Of a stretch of 64,000 nucleotides of DNA, positions 8,763 to 17,345 are shown piece by piece. Source of the stretch: CAZXGD01 sp046350455 (GTDB taxonomy: Bacteria > Planctomycetota > Phycisphaerae > Phycisphaerales > SM1A02). The number at the start of each line of letters is the position of its first letter. Within the stretch, counting starts at the first letter, position 1. The stretch covers positions 96,694 through 160,693 of the forward strand of contig JAXMAM010000005.1 of NCBI GenBank assembly GCA_046350455.1, in the 5' to 3' direction. A program made the position numbers and the translations under genes. The notes beneath the pieces are model-generated. The model was not told the DNA's origin and searched no databases. It saw only the letters and a program-made list of their open reading frames with translations.

Positions 8763-8785
8763 CTCCCTGAGCGCCGATCAGGGAG
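8763..8785 (+). promoter_or_regulatory. Hairpin covering the ribosome-binding site of the HPt gene
   Basis: CTCCCTGA (8763-8770) pairs perfectly with TCAGGGAG (8778-8785) around a 7-nt loop. The only Shine-Dalgarno-like sequence of the downstream gene, GGGAG (8781-8785), lies in the 3' arm, 9 nt before the ATG, so it would be hidden when the stem forms. Confidence 0.45.
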
Positions 8786-8794
8786 CGTAGTGGC

Positions 8795-9112
8795 ATGAGA
8801 CTGACCGCAGACCAACTTTATCTTCGCAGCGAGTACGCCGACGACCCGGACATGAAGGGCATCATCTCGCTCTTTGTGGACGAGCTCCCCAAGCGCACGC
8901 TGGCCATGCAGGAAGCTATCTCGCAGGGCGATCGCGAACGCCTCCGCATGCTGGCCCACCGCCTGAAGGGCGCGGCTGGCGGCTACGGCTTCCCGCAGAT
9001 CGGTGAAGCAGCGGCGCTGGTCGAAGCAGCGGTCAAGGAAGATCTCGAGCCCAACGTCGTGCGAAGCCGCATGGGCACGCTCGTCGCCCTGGCGGCGCGG
9101 GTTCGTGAGTAA
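8795..9112 (+). CDS. HPt (histidine phosphotransfer) domain protein
   Basis: 105 residues, a stand-alone HPt four-helix bundle. The phospho-acceptor histidine is in LAHRLKGAAGGYGF (about residues 51-64), the classical H-x-L-K-G-A-A motif. No kinase or receiver domain is fused. It lies 15 nt before a response-regulator/GGDEF gene, so it may pass phosphate to that receiver domain; no histidine kinase is nearby, so the source would be an orphan kinase elsewhere (inference). The start ATG follows the GGGAG hairpin. Confidence 0.87.
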   Translation: MRLTADQLYLRSEYADDPDMKGIISLFVDELPKRTLAMQEAISQGDRERLRMLAHRLKGAAGGYGFPQIGEAAALVEAAVKEDLEPNVVRSRMGTLVALAARVRE

Positions 9113-9127
9113 CTCGCAGACATTCAC

Positions 9128-10054
9128 ATGACGCGCACTGATTCGCATCTTCCCAAGGTTCTTGCCATTGACGATTCGGAGCTGATCCATCGTCTGCTGC
9201 AGGTGCGCCTGCAGTACGAGAATCTGGAGCTGCACGGGGCCGTCACCGCCGAAGAAGGCATGCGCCTGGCGCGCGAGCTGCGCCCCGACGTCATCCTGCT
9301 GGACATCGAGATGGAAGGCAAGGACGGCTTCCAGGTGCTGCAGGAACTGAAGGCAGATCCAGACCTGCAGGACATTCCGGTCATCTTCATCTCGGCCACG
9401 GCCAGCATGGAGGACCGCGTGCGCGCGCTGGACCTTGGCGCGGTGGACTTTGTGGGCAAGCCGTTCGAGGTGGTGGAGCTGAAGGCACGCGTGCGCAGTG
9501 CGCTGCGCGTGCAGCATCTGGTGAAGATGCTGGCGCAGAAGGCGCAGGTGGACGGGCTGACTGGCCTGTGGAACCGCACCTACTTTGACCGCCGTCTGGC
9601 CCAGGAATTCTCCGAGGCCATCCGCTTTGGCCGCCCGCTGTCGCTGGTCATGTGCGACATTGACGGCTTCAAGCGGCTGAACGACCAGCACGGCCACCCG
9701 TTTGGCGACCATGTGCTTGAAGTGTTCGCCAAGATCCTGCAGTCTGGCCGCGTGAGCGACGTGGCGTGCCGCTATGGCGGCGAGGAGTTTGGCGTCATCC
9801 TGCCCAACATCCCGGCCCACGAGGCCATGGATGTGGCAGACCGCTACCGCCGCGCGCTGGAGAGCCACGTGTGGTCCGGCGTTGAGGGCCTGCGCGTGAC
9901 GGTGAGCCTAGGCGTGGCGGACATCGCCTCGCTCTCGGCAGAGACCCGTTCGCCAGAAGAACTGCTGGCAGAAGCAGACGCGGCTCTCTATCGTGCCAAG
10001 TCAGCGGGCCGCAACCGCGTGGAATGCAACAGCATGCGCGGCGTGGCGCGCTAG
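9128..10054 (+). CDS. Response regulator with GGDEF domain (PleD-like diguanylate cyclase)
   Basis: 308 residues. Receiver domain at about 10-125 with acidic pocket AIDDSE, phospho-acceptor Asp59 (ILLDIEM) and the conserved Lys in GKPFE. GGDEF domain at about 140-300 with the active GGEEF motif (217-221) and an inhibitory I-site RVSD five residues before it, so the enzyme should be catalytically active and product-inhibited. It makes cyclic di-GMP. The HPt gene just upstream is the likely phosphodonor partner, and a PilZ receptor gene lies 2 kb away. Only 3 nt separate it from recO. Confidence 0.92.
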   Translation: MTRTDSHLPKVLAIDDSELIHRLLQVRLQYENLELHGAVTAEEGMRLARELRPDVILLDIEMEGKDGFQVLQELKADPDLQDIPVIFISATASMEDRVRALDLGAVDFVGKPFEVVELKARVRSALRVQHLVKMLAQKAQVDGLTGLWNRTYFDRRLAQEFSEAIRFGRPLSLVMCDIDGFKRLNDQHGHPFGDHVLEVFAKILQSGRVSDVACRYGGEEFGVILPNIPAHEAMDVADRYRRALESHVWSGVEGLRVTVSLGVADIASLSAETRSPEELLAEADAALYRAKSAGRNRVECNSMRGVAR

Positions 10055-10057
10055 TGC

Positions 10058-10879
10058 ATGCCGCCCACATTCGACGAAGGCATCTGCATACGCCATTGGG
10101 ACTTCAGCGAGACCAGCCAGACGGTGAGCCTCTTTGGGCGCACGCTGGGCATGGTGCGCGGACTGGCCAAGGGCGCCCGGCGCGAACGCGGTGCGTTCGA
10201 CGGCGGCATTGACCTGCTTGCGCGCGGAGCGTTTGGCGTGATCCTGAAGCCGGGCCAGGAGCTGGCCACGCTCACCGAGTGGAGCCTGCTGGAGATGTTC
10301 CCGCGCCTGCGCGCAGATCTTGCCGCCAACCGCGCCGCCTTCTACATGGCAGACCTGGTGGGTCGCATGATGCAACCGGCGGACCCGCACCCAAGTTTGT
10401 ACGACGCCTTTGCAGACGCGCTGCGCCAGCTGGGGCGGCCCACCACGCCGGGCGAGCCAGACACAGGCGGCGGCATGGCGCTCCTGCAGTTCCAGTGGGC
10501 GCTGCTCACCGAGACGGGCTACCAGCCGCGCATCGAGGTGCCGCACGACGCCAGCGTGCTGGAGTTTGTGCCAGAAGCAGGCGGGTTCAGCAGCGACGCC
10601 ACCGTGCTGGGCCCGCGCTGGAAGGTGCGGCGCGCCACGGCAGAGTGCCTGCGCAGCGTGGCGTGTGGCGCGGCAGACGCAGCGGCAGCGCTTGGTCCAC
10701 AGGTGGTGGACCGCGCCAACCGCCTGCTGGCCACCTACTTGCGGCACATCCTGGGCGCAGAGCCGCACACCATGCGCGCGGTGTTCGTTACGCCTCGGGC
10801 ACCACGCGCGCAGCCATCGCCGGGCGCAGCGGGAAGTCATGCGCCACCCGGCGCAGGTCCGCGGTCGTCAGGCGGTTGA
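10058..10879 (+). CDS. recO: DNA repair protein RecO
   Basis: 273 residues. The N-terminal OB-fold region carries RHWDFSETSQTVSLFG and VRGLAKGARR, typical of RecO; the helical C-terminal part is divergent and I see no zinc-binding cysteine set. RecO works with RecF and RecR to load RecA on SSB-coated single strands. It starts 3 nt after the diguanylate cyclase stop and is probably cotranscribed. Its last ~90 nt overlap the convergent M16 peptidase gene, so the Ala/Pro/Gly-rich end of the protein may be poorly conserved. Confidence 0.82.
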   Translation: MPPTFDEGICIRHWDFSETSQTVSLFGRTLGMVRGLAKGARRERGAFDGGIDLLARGAFGVILKPGQELATLTEWSLLEMFPRLRADLAANRAAFYMADLVGRMMQPADPHPSLYDAFADALRQLGRPTTPGEPDTGGGMALLQFQWALLTETGYQPRIEVPHDASVLEFVPEAGGFSSDATVLGPRWKVRRATAECLRSVACGAADAAAALGPQVVDRANRLLATYLRHILGAEPHTMRAVFVTPRAPRAQPSPGAAGSHAPPGAGPRSSGG

Positions 10880-12011
10880 TCTCCGCAAGCTCGTCCTCCA
10901 GCGACGCGTACGCGCCGCGGTACAGCCACAGCATGCCCAGGCGGCGCATGCGGCCAGCAGGGCGCTCGCCCGCCGTGACCACGGCTGTGGCCACCTTGGC
11001 GCGCGCGTTGGAGAGCTCGGTGTCGGTGAGCGTGTCTGGCAGGCGCGCCAGCTCGGCGCGCATGATCTCCTCCACGCGGTCTGCATCGTCTGGCGAGCAT
11101 GCTGCGTAGGCCACGCATTCGCCCACGCCGTCGTGGCCTTCGTACTGCGCCTGCGCCTCCTCGGCCAGGCCTGGCTCCACCAGCGCCCAGTACAGGCGTG
11201 AACCCTCTGTGTCGCCCAGGATCTGCGCCAGCATGGCCATGGCGTAGCGGCGCGGATCATTCTGGCCAGGGCCAGGCCACAGCAGCGCCAGGTACGCCCG
11301 GCTGGCCTGCTTGAGCGGCAGGTGCATCCGCTCTTCGTGGTGGTGGAATGCTGGATGATGGCGCGCTGCGCCCGTGCGCTTCCAGTGCCCGCACAGGCTG
11401 CCCACCTGCTTCACCAGCGCGTCAAAGTCCACCGCGCCAGCAGCAGCCACCACGGTGTTGTCCGCGGAGTAGCGCTGGTCAAAGTACGCCTGCATCTGGT
11501 CGCGCGTCAGCGCCTTCACGCTCTCACGGGTGCCCAGCACGCGGTGGCCCAGCGGATGCGCGCCAAAGTAGCGCTCGTTGGCGTGCTCCCACAGCACCCA
11601 GAAGGGATTGTCGTCGTACATGGCGATCTCTTCCAGGATCACCCCCTTCTCCTCGTCAAAGTCAGCCTGACGCAGCGCAGGGCGCATGATGTCCGCCAGC
11701 ACATCGGTGGCGGCTGGCAGGTGCTCAGGCAGCACGTGCGCGTGGAACACCGTGGCCTCTGCGCTGGTGAAGGCGTTGTGCTGCGCGCCGATGCGGTCAA
11801 AGTCACGGTTGACGGCCTCTGCGTTCCGGCGCTCGCTGCCCTTGAACATCATGTGCTCAAGGAAGTGGCTGACGCCCATCACCTGGCGCGGCTCGTCGCG
11901 CGCGCCGGTCTTCACAAAGAAGCCCACCGCCGAGGTGTGCGCTGTTGGATCGCACTCTGCCAGGATGGTCATGCCGTTGGGCAACTCTGCCTGCTTGAAC
12001 TCCACGCTCAT
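10788..12011 (-). CDS. M16 family zinc peptidase (processing-peptidase-like)
   Basis: 407 residues from the ATG giving MSVEFKQAEL. The inverted zinc motif HFLEH (HxxEH) lies near residue 53, with the distal Glu in the conserved EEIAMYDD block around residue 130, so the site is complete. One M16 unit pair, no signal peptide, like bacterial mitochondrial-processing-peptidase homologues. The frame continues upstream to 12110, but TACGAT followed by 7 nt and the ATG at 12011 supports a leaderless start there. The gene tail-overlaps recO by 92 nt. Confidence 0.88.
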   Translation of the reverse strand: MSVEFKQAELPNGMTILAECDPTAHTSAVGFFVKTGARDEPRQVMGVSHFLEHMMFKGSERRNAEAVNRDFDRIGAQHNAFTSAEATVFHAHVLPEHLPAATDVLADIMRPALRQADFDEEKGVILEEIAMYDDNPFWVLWEHANERYFGAHPLGHRVLGTRESVKALTRDQMQAYFDQRYSADNTVVAAAGAVDFDALVKQVGSLCGHWKRTGAARHHPAFHHHEERMHLPLKQASRAYLALLWPGPGQNDPRRYAMAMLAQILGDTEGSRLYWALVEPGLAEEAQAQYEGHDGVGECVAYAACSPDDADRVEEIMRAELARLPDTLTDTELSNARAKVATAVVTAGERPAGRMRRLGMLWLYRGAYASLEDELAEINRLTTADLRRVAHDFPLRPAMAARVVPEA

Positions 12012-12108
12012 GCGGCGAATCGTAGGGCAGGCCGCGCAGGCCGCACAGGTGGAATCAAAAGACAATCGATGCACTTGTCTCCGCTGCGTGGGAATGGACA
12101 GTTGGTGC

Positions 12109-12450
12109 ATGGACAGCCCCCGTCAGCACAGCCAGGTCCGGCACGACCGGGCCTTCATGGACACCCTGGACCGGCGCGTGCCGCAGCGCGCACAGCACGC
12201 CGGGCACCTGGTGCTCCTGTGGCACCATGAGCCGTCGCGCATGTGCGCCTACGAGACCGTGGACACCAGCGAGTGCGGGGCGCGCGTGCGCGCCACCTGC
12301 CCGCTGCTGGAGGGCATGACGGGCGTGGCCGTGTGCCTGAATCCCGGCGAGCTCCCCATTGATCGCACCGTGATGGTGGTGTGGTGCCGCGGCATCCGCG
12401 ATGCTGTTGGCCGCCTGACCCACCACGAAGCCGGCTTGCGCTTCTTCTGA
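12109..12450 (+). CDS. PilZ domain protein (putative c-di-GMP receptor)
   Basis: 113 residues. A PilZ-type pattern is visible: an arginine-rich N-terminal motif (DRRVPQRAQ) and, after a beta strand, the D-x-S-x-x-G motif in VDTSECGARV. Stand-alone PilZ proteins bind cyclic di-GMP and regulate motility or envelope functions. An active diguanylate cyclase is encoded 2 kb away. The start ATG is chosen because it gives the full domain and the frame upstream overlaps the M16 gene. GACAGT lies 6 nt before it, a weak match to the local leaderless -10 pattern. Confidence 0.65.
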   Translation: MDSPRQHSQVRHDRAFMDTLDRRVPQRAQHAGHLVLLWHHEPSRMCAYETVDTSECGARVRATCPLLEGMTGVAVCLNPGELPIDRTVMVVWCRGIRDAVGRLTHHEAGLRFF

Positions 12451-12495
12451 GCCGATCACCCCGCACGGGCGCTCCTGCCGCGCTCGCCGCGCACG

Positions 12496-13530
12496 TCACC
12501 CAGCCAGCTGGTCTGCCTGTTCCTCTGCGTGGTAGCTGCTGCGCACCAGCGGGCCGCTCTCGCACACGCTGAAGCCCTTCGCCAAGGCCTGCTGCTTGTA
12601 CATGGCAAAGATGTCCGGGTGCACCCACCGCGCGATCGGCAGATGGTTGCGCGTGGGCTGCAGGTACTGCCCAATGGTCAGGATGTCCGCGTTGCTGGCC
12701 GCGCGCACGTCGTCCATCAGCTGCAGCACTTCGTCGTCGTGCTCGCCGATGCCCACCATGATGCCTGTCTTGGTGACCAGGCCGCCAGCCTTGAACTGCC
12801 GCAGCACAGCCAGGCTGCGCTCATAGCGTGCCTGCGGCCGCACCGCGGGATGCATGCGGTTCACGGTCTCCATGTTGTGCGCCAGGATCTCTGGCCGCGC
12901 GTCCACCACGGTCTGGATGGCCTTCTCGTCGCCCAGGAAGTCGCCCACCAGGCACTCCACGCTCATGCCGGGGCACGCTTCGTGCACGCGGTGGATGGTC
13001 TCTGCCCAGATGGTCGCGCCGCCGTCGGGGAGTTCGTCGCGGTTCACGCTGGTGATCACCACGTGCTTCAGCTTCATCAGCGCCAGGCTCTGGGCCACGC
13101 GGCGGGGCTCGTCTGTGTCCAGCACGGGCGGGCGGCCAGTCTTCACGTTGCAGAAGCCGCAGCTGCGCGTGCAGGTGTCGCCCAGGATCATGATGGTGGC
13201 GGTGCCGCGGCCCCAGCACTCACCCATGTTCGGGCAGTTGGCCTCCTGGCACACGGTGTGCAGCCGGTGCTCGGTGATGATGCCCTTCAGGCGCTCATAG
13301 CCAGCGCCGCCCGGCACGCGCGCGCGCAGCCAGTCTGGCTTCTTGCCGATGCGCTGGAAGCTGCGCGCATCGTCGCCGGCGTTGTTCAGCACCATGCCGC
13401 TCAGGCTCACGCTGGCAGGGCCGATGGAGCGCGCGGTGTCGCCACCCAGCGGGCGCGGATGGCGCGCCAGCGTGCGGGCCAGGGCTTCTGGCGACAGGCC
13501 AGGCGGTGCGTGGGCAGCGGGGTCGTTCAT
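12496..13530 (-). CDS. lipA: Lipoyl synthase LipA
   Basis: 344 residues. Radical SAM enzyme that inserts two sulfurs into octanoyl-lipoyl domains. Both iron-sulfur clusters are visible: auxiliary cluster C-x4-C-x5-C in CQEANCPNMGEC (about 95-106) and the radical SAM motif CTRSCGFC (about 121-128). The C-terminal RSSYHAEE serine ligand is also present. No lipB lies nearby. A TACACT -10-like hexamer sits 12 nt before the ATG, so the leader is very short. The N-terminal ~45 residues before the conserved core are variable. Confidence 0.96.
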   Translation of the reverse strand: MNDPAAHAPPGLSPEALARTLARHPRPLGGDTARSIGPASVSLSGMVLNNAGDDARSFQRIGKKPDWLRARVPGGAGYERLKGIITEHRLHTVCQEANCPNMGECWGRGTATIMILGDTCTRSCGFCNVKTGRPPVLDTDEPRRVAQSLALMKLKHVVITSVNRDELPDGGATIWAETIHRVHEACPGMSVECLVGDFLGDEKAIQTVVDARPEILAHNMETVNRMHPAVRPQARYERSLAVLRQFKAGGLVTKTGIMVGIGEHDDEVLQLMDDVRAASNADILTIGQYLQPTRNHLPIARWVHPDIFAMYKQQALAKGFSVCESGPLVRSSYHAEEQADQLAG

Positions 13531-13575
13531 GCCAGACCAGCCAGTGTAGGAGGGTCCGCAAGACCCCAGATAACA

Positions 13576-13610
13576 CAGCAGCGGGCCCGTACATCGGGGG
13601 CCCGCTGCTG
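13576..13610 (-). terminator. Strong hairpin downstream of the PEP-CTERM-like gene
   Basis: A perfect 13-bp stem, CAGCAGCGGGCCC (13576-13588) with its complement (13598-13610), and a 9-nt loop. It lies between the 3' end of the secreted protein gene at 13684 and the lipA promoter, both on the minus strand, so it probably insulates them. The T-tract on the minus strand is weak (tgttat). Confidence 0.6.
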
Positions 13611-13683
13611 GAACAGAGGCAGAGGATGGCGCTGTGTCCTGCCCAGCAGGCGGTCAGCCTGTTGGGAGGGCCAGTGCGCTGGG

Positions 13684-14385
13684 TTAGCGGCGACGGCGGC
13701 CCATCACCAGACCACCAGCAGCCAGCAGAGCCAGCGCGCCGGGAGCAGGAACCACGTTGCCGCTCAGCGTCACCATGTCAAAGCGCCAGGTGCCGCTGGT
13801 GGCATAGGAGCTGGTGCTGGTGGACGGGGCGTACGCGTTGGTGTTGGGGGCGAACACCGCCACGATGCGGAACGCAAAGTTGGCATTGTTGGCGGCGCCA
13901 GCGATGCTGCTCAGGTCCACCGAGCGGCCGTTGAACCAGGTGTCGCCCGAGGTGCCCTGGAAGAGGCCGTCGCCAGCCAGGCCAGCAGCCGTGAAGTTCA
14001 CGCCGTCCAGCGAGTACTGCAGCTGCACCCAGCGGCTGCTGGTGTTGCTGTGACGCTGGTCCCAGGTGATGACGATGGAGTCGTACCCCACGGTGCTGAC
14101 GTTGAACTGCACGCCAGCGCCGCCGCTGTTCGTGCCCTGCGCCGCGTAGGTGGTGGTCTGCAGGCCGCGGTTGGTTGGGACGTTGCCCACCGGATCAGAG
14201 CTGCCGCCGTTTGAGGCGCCGTTGCCGTCGGCAAAGGTCACGCTGCCCACGGACTGAACAGAGCCGGCGCCAGTGCTTGGGGTGAGGTTCGCGGTGGAAC
14301 CGTTGAAGTTCCACTGCGTGACCACCGCGGCCGACGCAGAGGCAGAGAGAGCCACCGCCGTCAGGGCGGCAAAGAACGTCTTCAT
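13684..14385 (-). CDS. Secreted PEP-CTERM-like sorted protein
   Basis: 233 residues from the ATG giving MKTFFAALTA, preceded by GGAG with good spacing; an in-frame ATG lies 4 codons upstream. Signal peptide ends near SASASA. The body is a Thr/Ser/Gly/Asn-rich beta protein of unknown function. The C-terminus VPAPGALALLAAGGLVMG followed by four Arg is a PEP-CTERM-type sorting signal: short Pro-rich motif, hydrophobic helix and basic tail, recognised by an exosortase (none is encoded in this window). Likely displayed on or released from the cell surface. Confidence 0.75.
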   Translation of the reverse strand: MKTFFAALTAVALSASASAAVVTQWNFNGSTANLTPSTGAGSVQSVGSVTFADGNGASNGGSSDPVGNVPTNRGLQTTTYAAQGTNSGGAGVQFNVSTVGYDSIVITWDQRHSNTSSRWVQLQYSLDGVNFTAAGLAGDGLFQGTSGDTWFNGRSVDLSSIAGAANNANFAFRIVAVFAPNTNAYAPSTSTSSYATSGTWRFDMVTLSGNVVPAPGALALLAAGGLVMGRRRR

Positions 14386-14481
14386 GTGTGTCTCCAAGAA
14401 AGGGAAAGGGAATCAGATCGCGGACGTTGGGAGGTCCAACATAGCCCTGTTGCATGACGCCGCAACATGTACAGGGTGAAG

Positions 14482-14540
14482 GTTCTGTTTGAACACGTGC
14501 CTCTAACCTCGGCCTGACGCGTTCTGAACTTGGTCTGAAC
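14482..14540. promoter_or_regulatory. Cluster of GTTC/GAAC inverted half-sites
   Basis: Three related elements lie in the 222-bp gap between two divergent secreted-protein genes: GTTCTGTTTGAAC (14482-14494), GTTCTGAAC (14521-14529) and GGTCTGAAC (14532-14540). The first two are inverted repeats of GTTC. They could be operators for a shared regulator; the regulator is unknown. Confidence 0.25.
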
Positions 14541-14607
14541 AATGGAAGGGGATGCTTCTCACCAACGAAGGATGTCCCCGCTGGCGCCCATCTGCCAAGG
14601 AGTACCC

Positions 14608-16375
14608 GTGAACAAGCCATTCGCTTCAGCCGTTGTCACTGCCGCCGCTCTTGCAGCGGGCGTTGCGTTCGCCACCACCGCGCACGCGGGCAAACTCATC
14701 CTGAACGAATGGAACTGCGTGGGCAGCCAGAAGTGGCTGGGCAACCCAAGCGGCGCTACCGCCGGTTGCCCCACGCCGGATGGTCCTGGCGGCTCCACGT
14801 GCTCCACGAACGACGACGTCTACTTTGGACGCGTGCAGGGCAACGGCGGCGATTGGATGGAGCTGGTGGTCACACAGGACCACACCGACATCCGCGGCTG
14901 GCGCGTCCAGTGGATCGAGACGCAGGGTGGCGACGCCGACGGCACCGACATCTGGTACGGCGCTGGCAACGTGCCGCAGGGCGAGATCGTCTTCTCCAAC
15001 AGCCCTGTGTGGGCCGACCTGCGCGCTGGCACCATCATCACCATCACAGAGAACACCGCCGCGCTGGGCGGCCTGGACTCGGACACCACCTTCGATCCCT
15101 GCCAGGGCGACTGGTGGATCAACGCCAACTGCTTTGACGCCTCGCTGATCTCCTGCAACGCCAACGTGGTGGATGTCAACAACCCCACGTACAACGATCC
15201 GCTGGACATCGGCAACGACAACTGGGCAGGCATGATTGTGGACGCCGATGGCAACGTGGTGCAGGGCCTCACCGGCGAAGGCCAGTCCTCCTGGGGTGCC
15301 AGCGGCGTGAACAGCCGTGAAGTGGTGCGCCTGAAGGAGAATCCCACGGCTTCTGTCACCGCGTATTCCTCGTACGCCGGCGCAGACAATTCCAGCTTTG
15401 GCCAGCCCAACAGCTGGACGGACGCGCTGTCCGGCTGCAAGGTGTGGCAGGATCTGGAGGCGCTGCGCGCACCAGTGCGCGCAGAACTCTGCAGCGCGTG
15501 CAATCCCATCGCGCTGAATGAATACGCTGTGTCTGCCACCGGGTATCTGGGCGGCAGCACGCAGGCTGCTGACGCCCTGGGTGGCCAGGCGGCGGACGAG
15601 CATCTTTGGCCGAGTGCTGGGCAACGGCGGCAACTGGTTTGAACTGGTGGTGGTGGCCGACCACGTGGACATGCGCGGCTGGAAGGCCCGGGTGGGCGGA
15701 CAAGATTGCCTCGGGCGCCATCCATTCAGCCTGGCAGAGTTTGCGCTCAGCGACATGCGCGCTGGCACCATCCTCACCTTCTACGCGCAGAACACCACTG
15801 CGCAGGAGCAGGACACGGATCTCACCTATTCGCCAGGCACTGGCGACAACTGGATCAACATCAACACCTTTGACACTGCGCTGGTGTCCAGGCACCACGT
15901 CCACCGGCGCGCATCTCTGGGCAGTTCAGCACCAGCAACGACAAGTGGTCGCTGCGCATCCGCGACGCGGTTAGCACGGTGGTGATGACGCCACGCAGCG
16001 AGGAGCTCGCCCTTCTATGGCCGCGGCAGCGTGGGCGTTGAGGATGTGTGCCGCCTGCGCGCCGACATCACGGGCCGCGTGGACGCAAGCTCTGCGTACG
16101 ACGACGACAACTCGCGCAGCACGTTTGGCTCGCCCAACACCTGGACTGTGTGCCCATCCACCACGGTGGTCACGCAGTCGCTGGCAGCGCTGCCGATTGC
16201 TGGTTGCGCCTACACGGCCAGCAACCCAGCGGACCTGGACAACAGCGGCGTGGTGGACGGCACCGACCTGGGCCTGCTGCTGGGCAACTGGGGCAACCCG
16301 GGCGCGACGGATCTGGACGGCAACGGCACCACCGACGGCACAGACCTTGGTCTGCTGCTGGGCGCGTGGGGTTGA
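14608..16375 (+). pseudogene. Secreted lamin-tail/dockerin-repeat protein, broken by several frameshifts
   Basis: Starts at a GTG with AAGGAG upstream, giving a signal peptide ending ATTAHAG. Two lamin-tail-domain-like repeats follow. The first (LILNEWNC..., GNGGDWMELVV, DIRGWRVQW) is intact to about 15590. The second is recognisable (GNGGNWFELVV, DMRGWK, DMRAGTI, FDTALVS, NDKWSLRIRDAV) but spread over three frames, with changes near 15595, 15690, 15725, 15900 and 16000. The frame then stays open to a C-terminal pair of dockerin-like calcium repeats (DLDNSGVVDGTDLGLLLGNWG and a near copy) ending GAWG. This is the GC-type dockerin tail seen in planctomycetes. Either a real pseudogene or clustered sequencing indels. 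Confidence 0.65.
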
Positions 16376-16386
16376 AAGGCACTGCG

Positions 16387-17232
16387 ATGAAGCACACTCG
16401 GCGCGCGTTCACCATCGTTGAGCTGCTGGTGGTCATCGCCATCATTGGCGTGCTCATGGGGCTGCTGGTTCCTGGTCTGGGCATGATGCGCAGGCAGGCC
16501 CATGCCACCAAGAGCCAGTCCAACCTGCGTCAGTGGGGCATGGGCACCATCGCCTATGCCAACTGCCACGATGAGCGCGTTCCATGGGAAGGCCTGAAGG
16601 ACGCCAACGACATGGCGATCAACATCGCCAACGCCAACTACTGGGCCAACGCAGTGCCGCCGTTCGTGGGCGCCAAGTCGTACAAGGAGATCCAGCAGGC
16701 GGCGTTCGACGCGCAGGCCAACGTGCCGTTCCGCGACGAGGATTCCATCTTCATCGACTCCTCCGCTGTTCCAGAGAACGACACGCCGTGGGGCTACGGC
16801 CAGCCGGGAGCCGGTGGCTTGCAGCGTCAGTTCTACTTCAACTACGTGCCCAACTCGCAGCTGAACAACCAGCTGCTGGCGCAGAGCAACAGCCCGCAGT
16901 ACTCGCCAGACAAGTGCATCAGCCTGGCCAACATCAAGAAGTCGTCCAACACCATCCTCATGCTGGAGATGCGCGCGAACCCATCAGAGCTCAGCCCGGA
17001 CAACGTGCACTACGGACGCGACCTGAAGCGTCATCGCGCAGACTGGAAGCGCTTTGCGGCGCGGCATTTCCGCGGCGGGCACATGATGTTCGCCGACGGC
17101 CACGTGGGCTGGGTGCTCAACGACGAGGCGATCACCAACTCGCAGGGCTCCACCGACCCCAGCTTCCCGAGCGGCGACTGGAACACCAGCAAGCTCATCT
17201 GGGACCCGCTGGGCCCCGCCCTCGACGAGTGA
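16387..17232 (+). CDS. Prepilin-type (DUF1559-like) protein, copy 1
   Basis: 281 residues. Type IV prepilin leader: short basic start, then FTIVELLVVIAIIGVLMGLLVPGL, cleaved and methylated before Phe. The C-terminal half has the HFRGGHMMFADGHVGWVLND block found in the planctomycete DUF1559/prepilin families (H-x-G-G-x-N/M-x-x-F-x-D-G). Probably a pseudopilin of a type II-secretion-like or planctomycete-specific system; no assembly ATPase is nearby. It begins 11 nt after the frameshifted dockerin gene, suggesting cotranscription. A close paralogue lies at 18.4-19.3 kb. Confidence 0.82.
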   Translation: MKHTRRAFTIVELLVVIAIIGVLMGLLVPGLGMMRRQAHATKSQSNLRQWGMGTIAYANCHDERVPWEGLKDANDMAINIANANYWANAVPPFVGAKSYKEIQQAAFDAQANVPFRDEDSIFIDSSAVPENDTPWGYGQPGAGGLQRQFYFNYVPNSQLNNQLLAQSNSPQYSPDKCISLANIKKSSNTILMLEMRANPSELSPDNVHYGRDLKRHRADWKRFAARHFRGGHMMFADGHVGWVLNDEAITNSQGSTDPSFPSGDWNTSKLIWDPLGPALDE

Positions 17233-17264
17233 AATTGGTGCCTGGCACGGGTGTCCCTACTTTC
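17232..17264 (+). repeat. 33-bp inverted repeat, left copy
   Basis: Starts at the last base of the prepilin stop codon and contains the inner palindrome GGTGCCTGGCACGG. It is a perfect reverse complement of 18297-18329, bounding a 1.1-kb segment with a single gene. Confidence 0.85.
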
Positions 17265-17345
17265 GGGGCGCGCTGGACCGCAGGCACCCCGTGTCGCGGC
17301 CTCCGCGCGGTCCGGGGAGTGCGGCCACGCGATGGGTTCGCGGCC

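Noticed and set aside
8580..8798. 72-codon plus-strand ORF before the HPt gene
   Set aside because: No RBS or domain, overlaps the promoter region and hairpin of the HPt gene, and is not clearly coding.
8702..9868. 388-codon minus-strand frame over the HPt/GGDEF genes
   Set aside because: Shadow of two genes with strong family motifs; no domain of its own.
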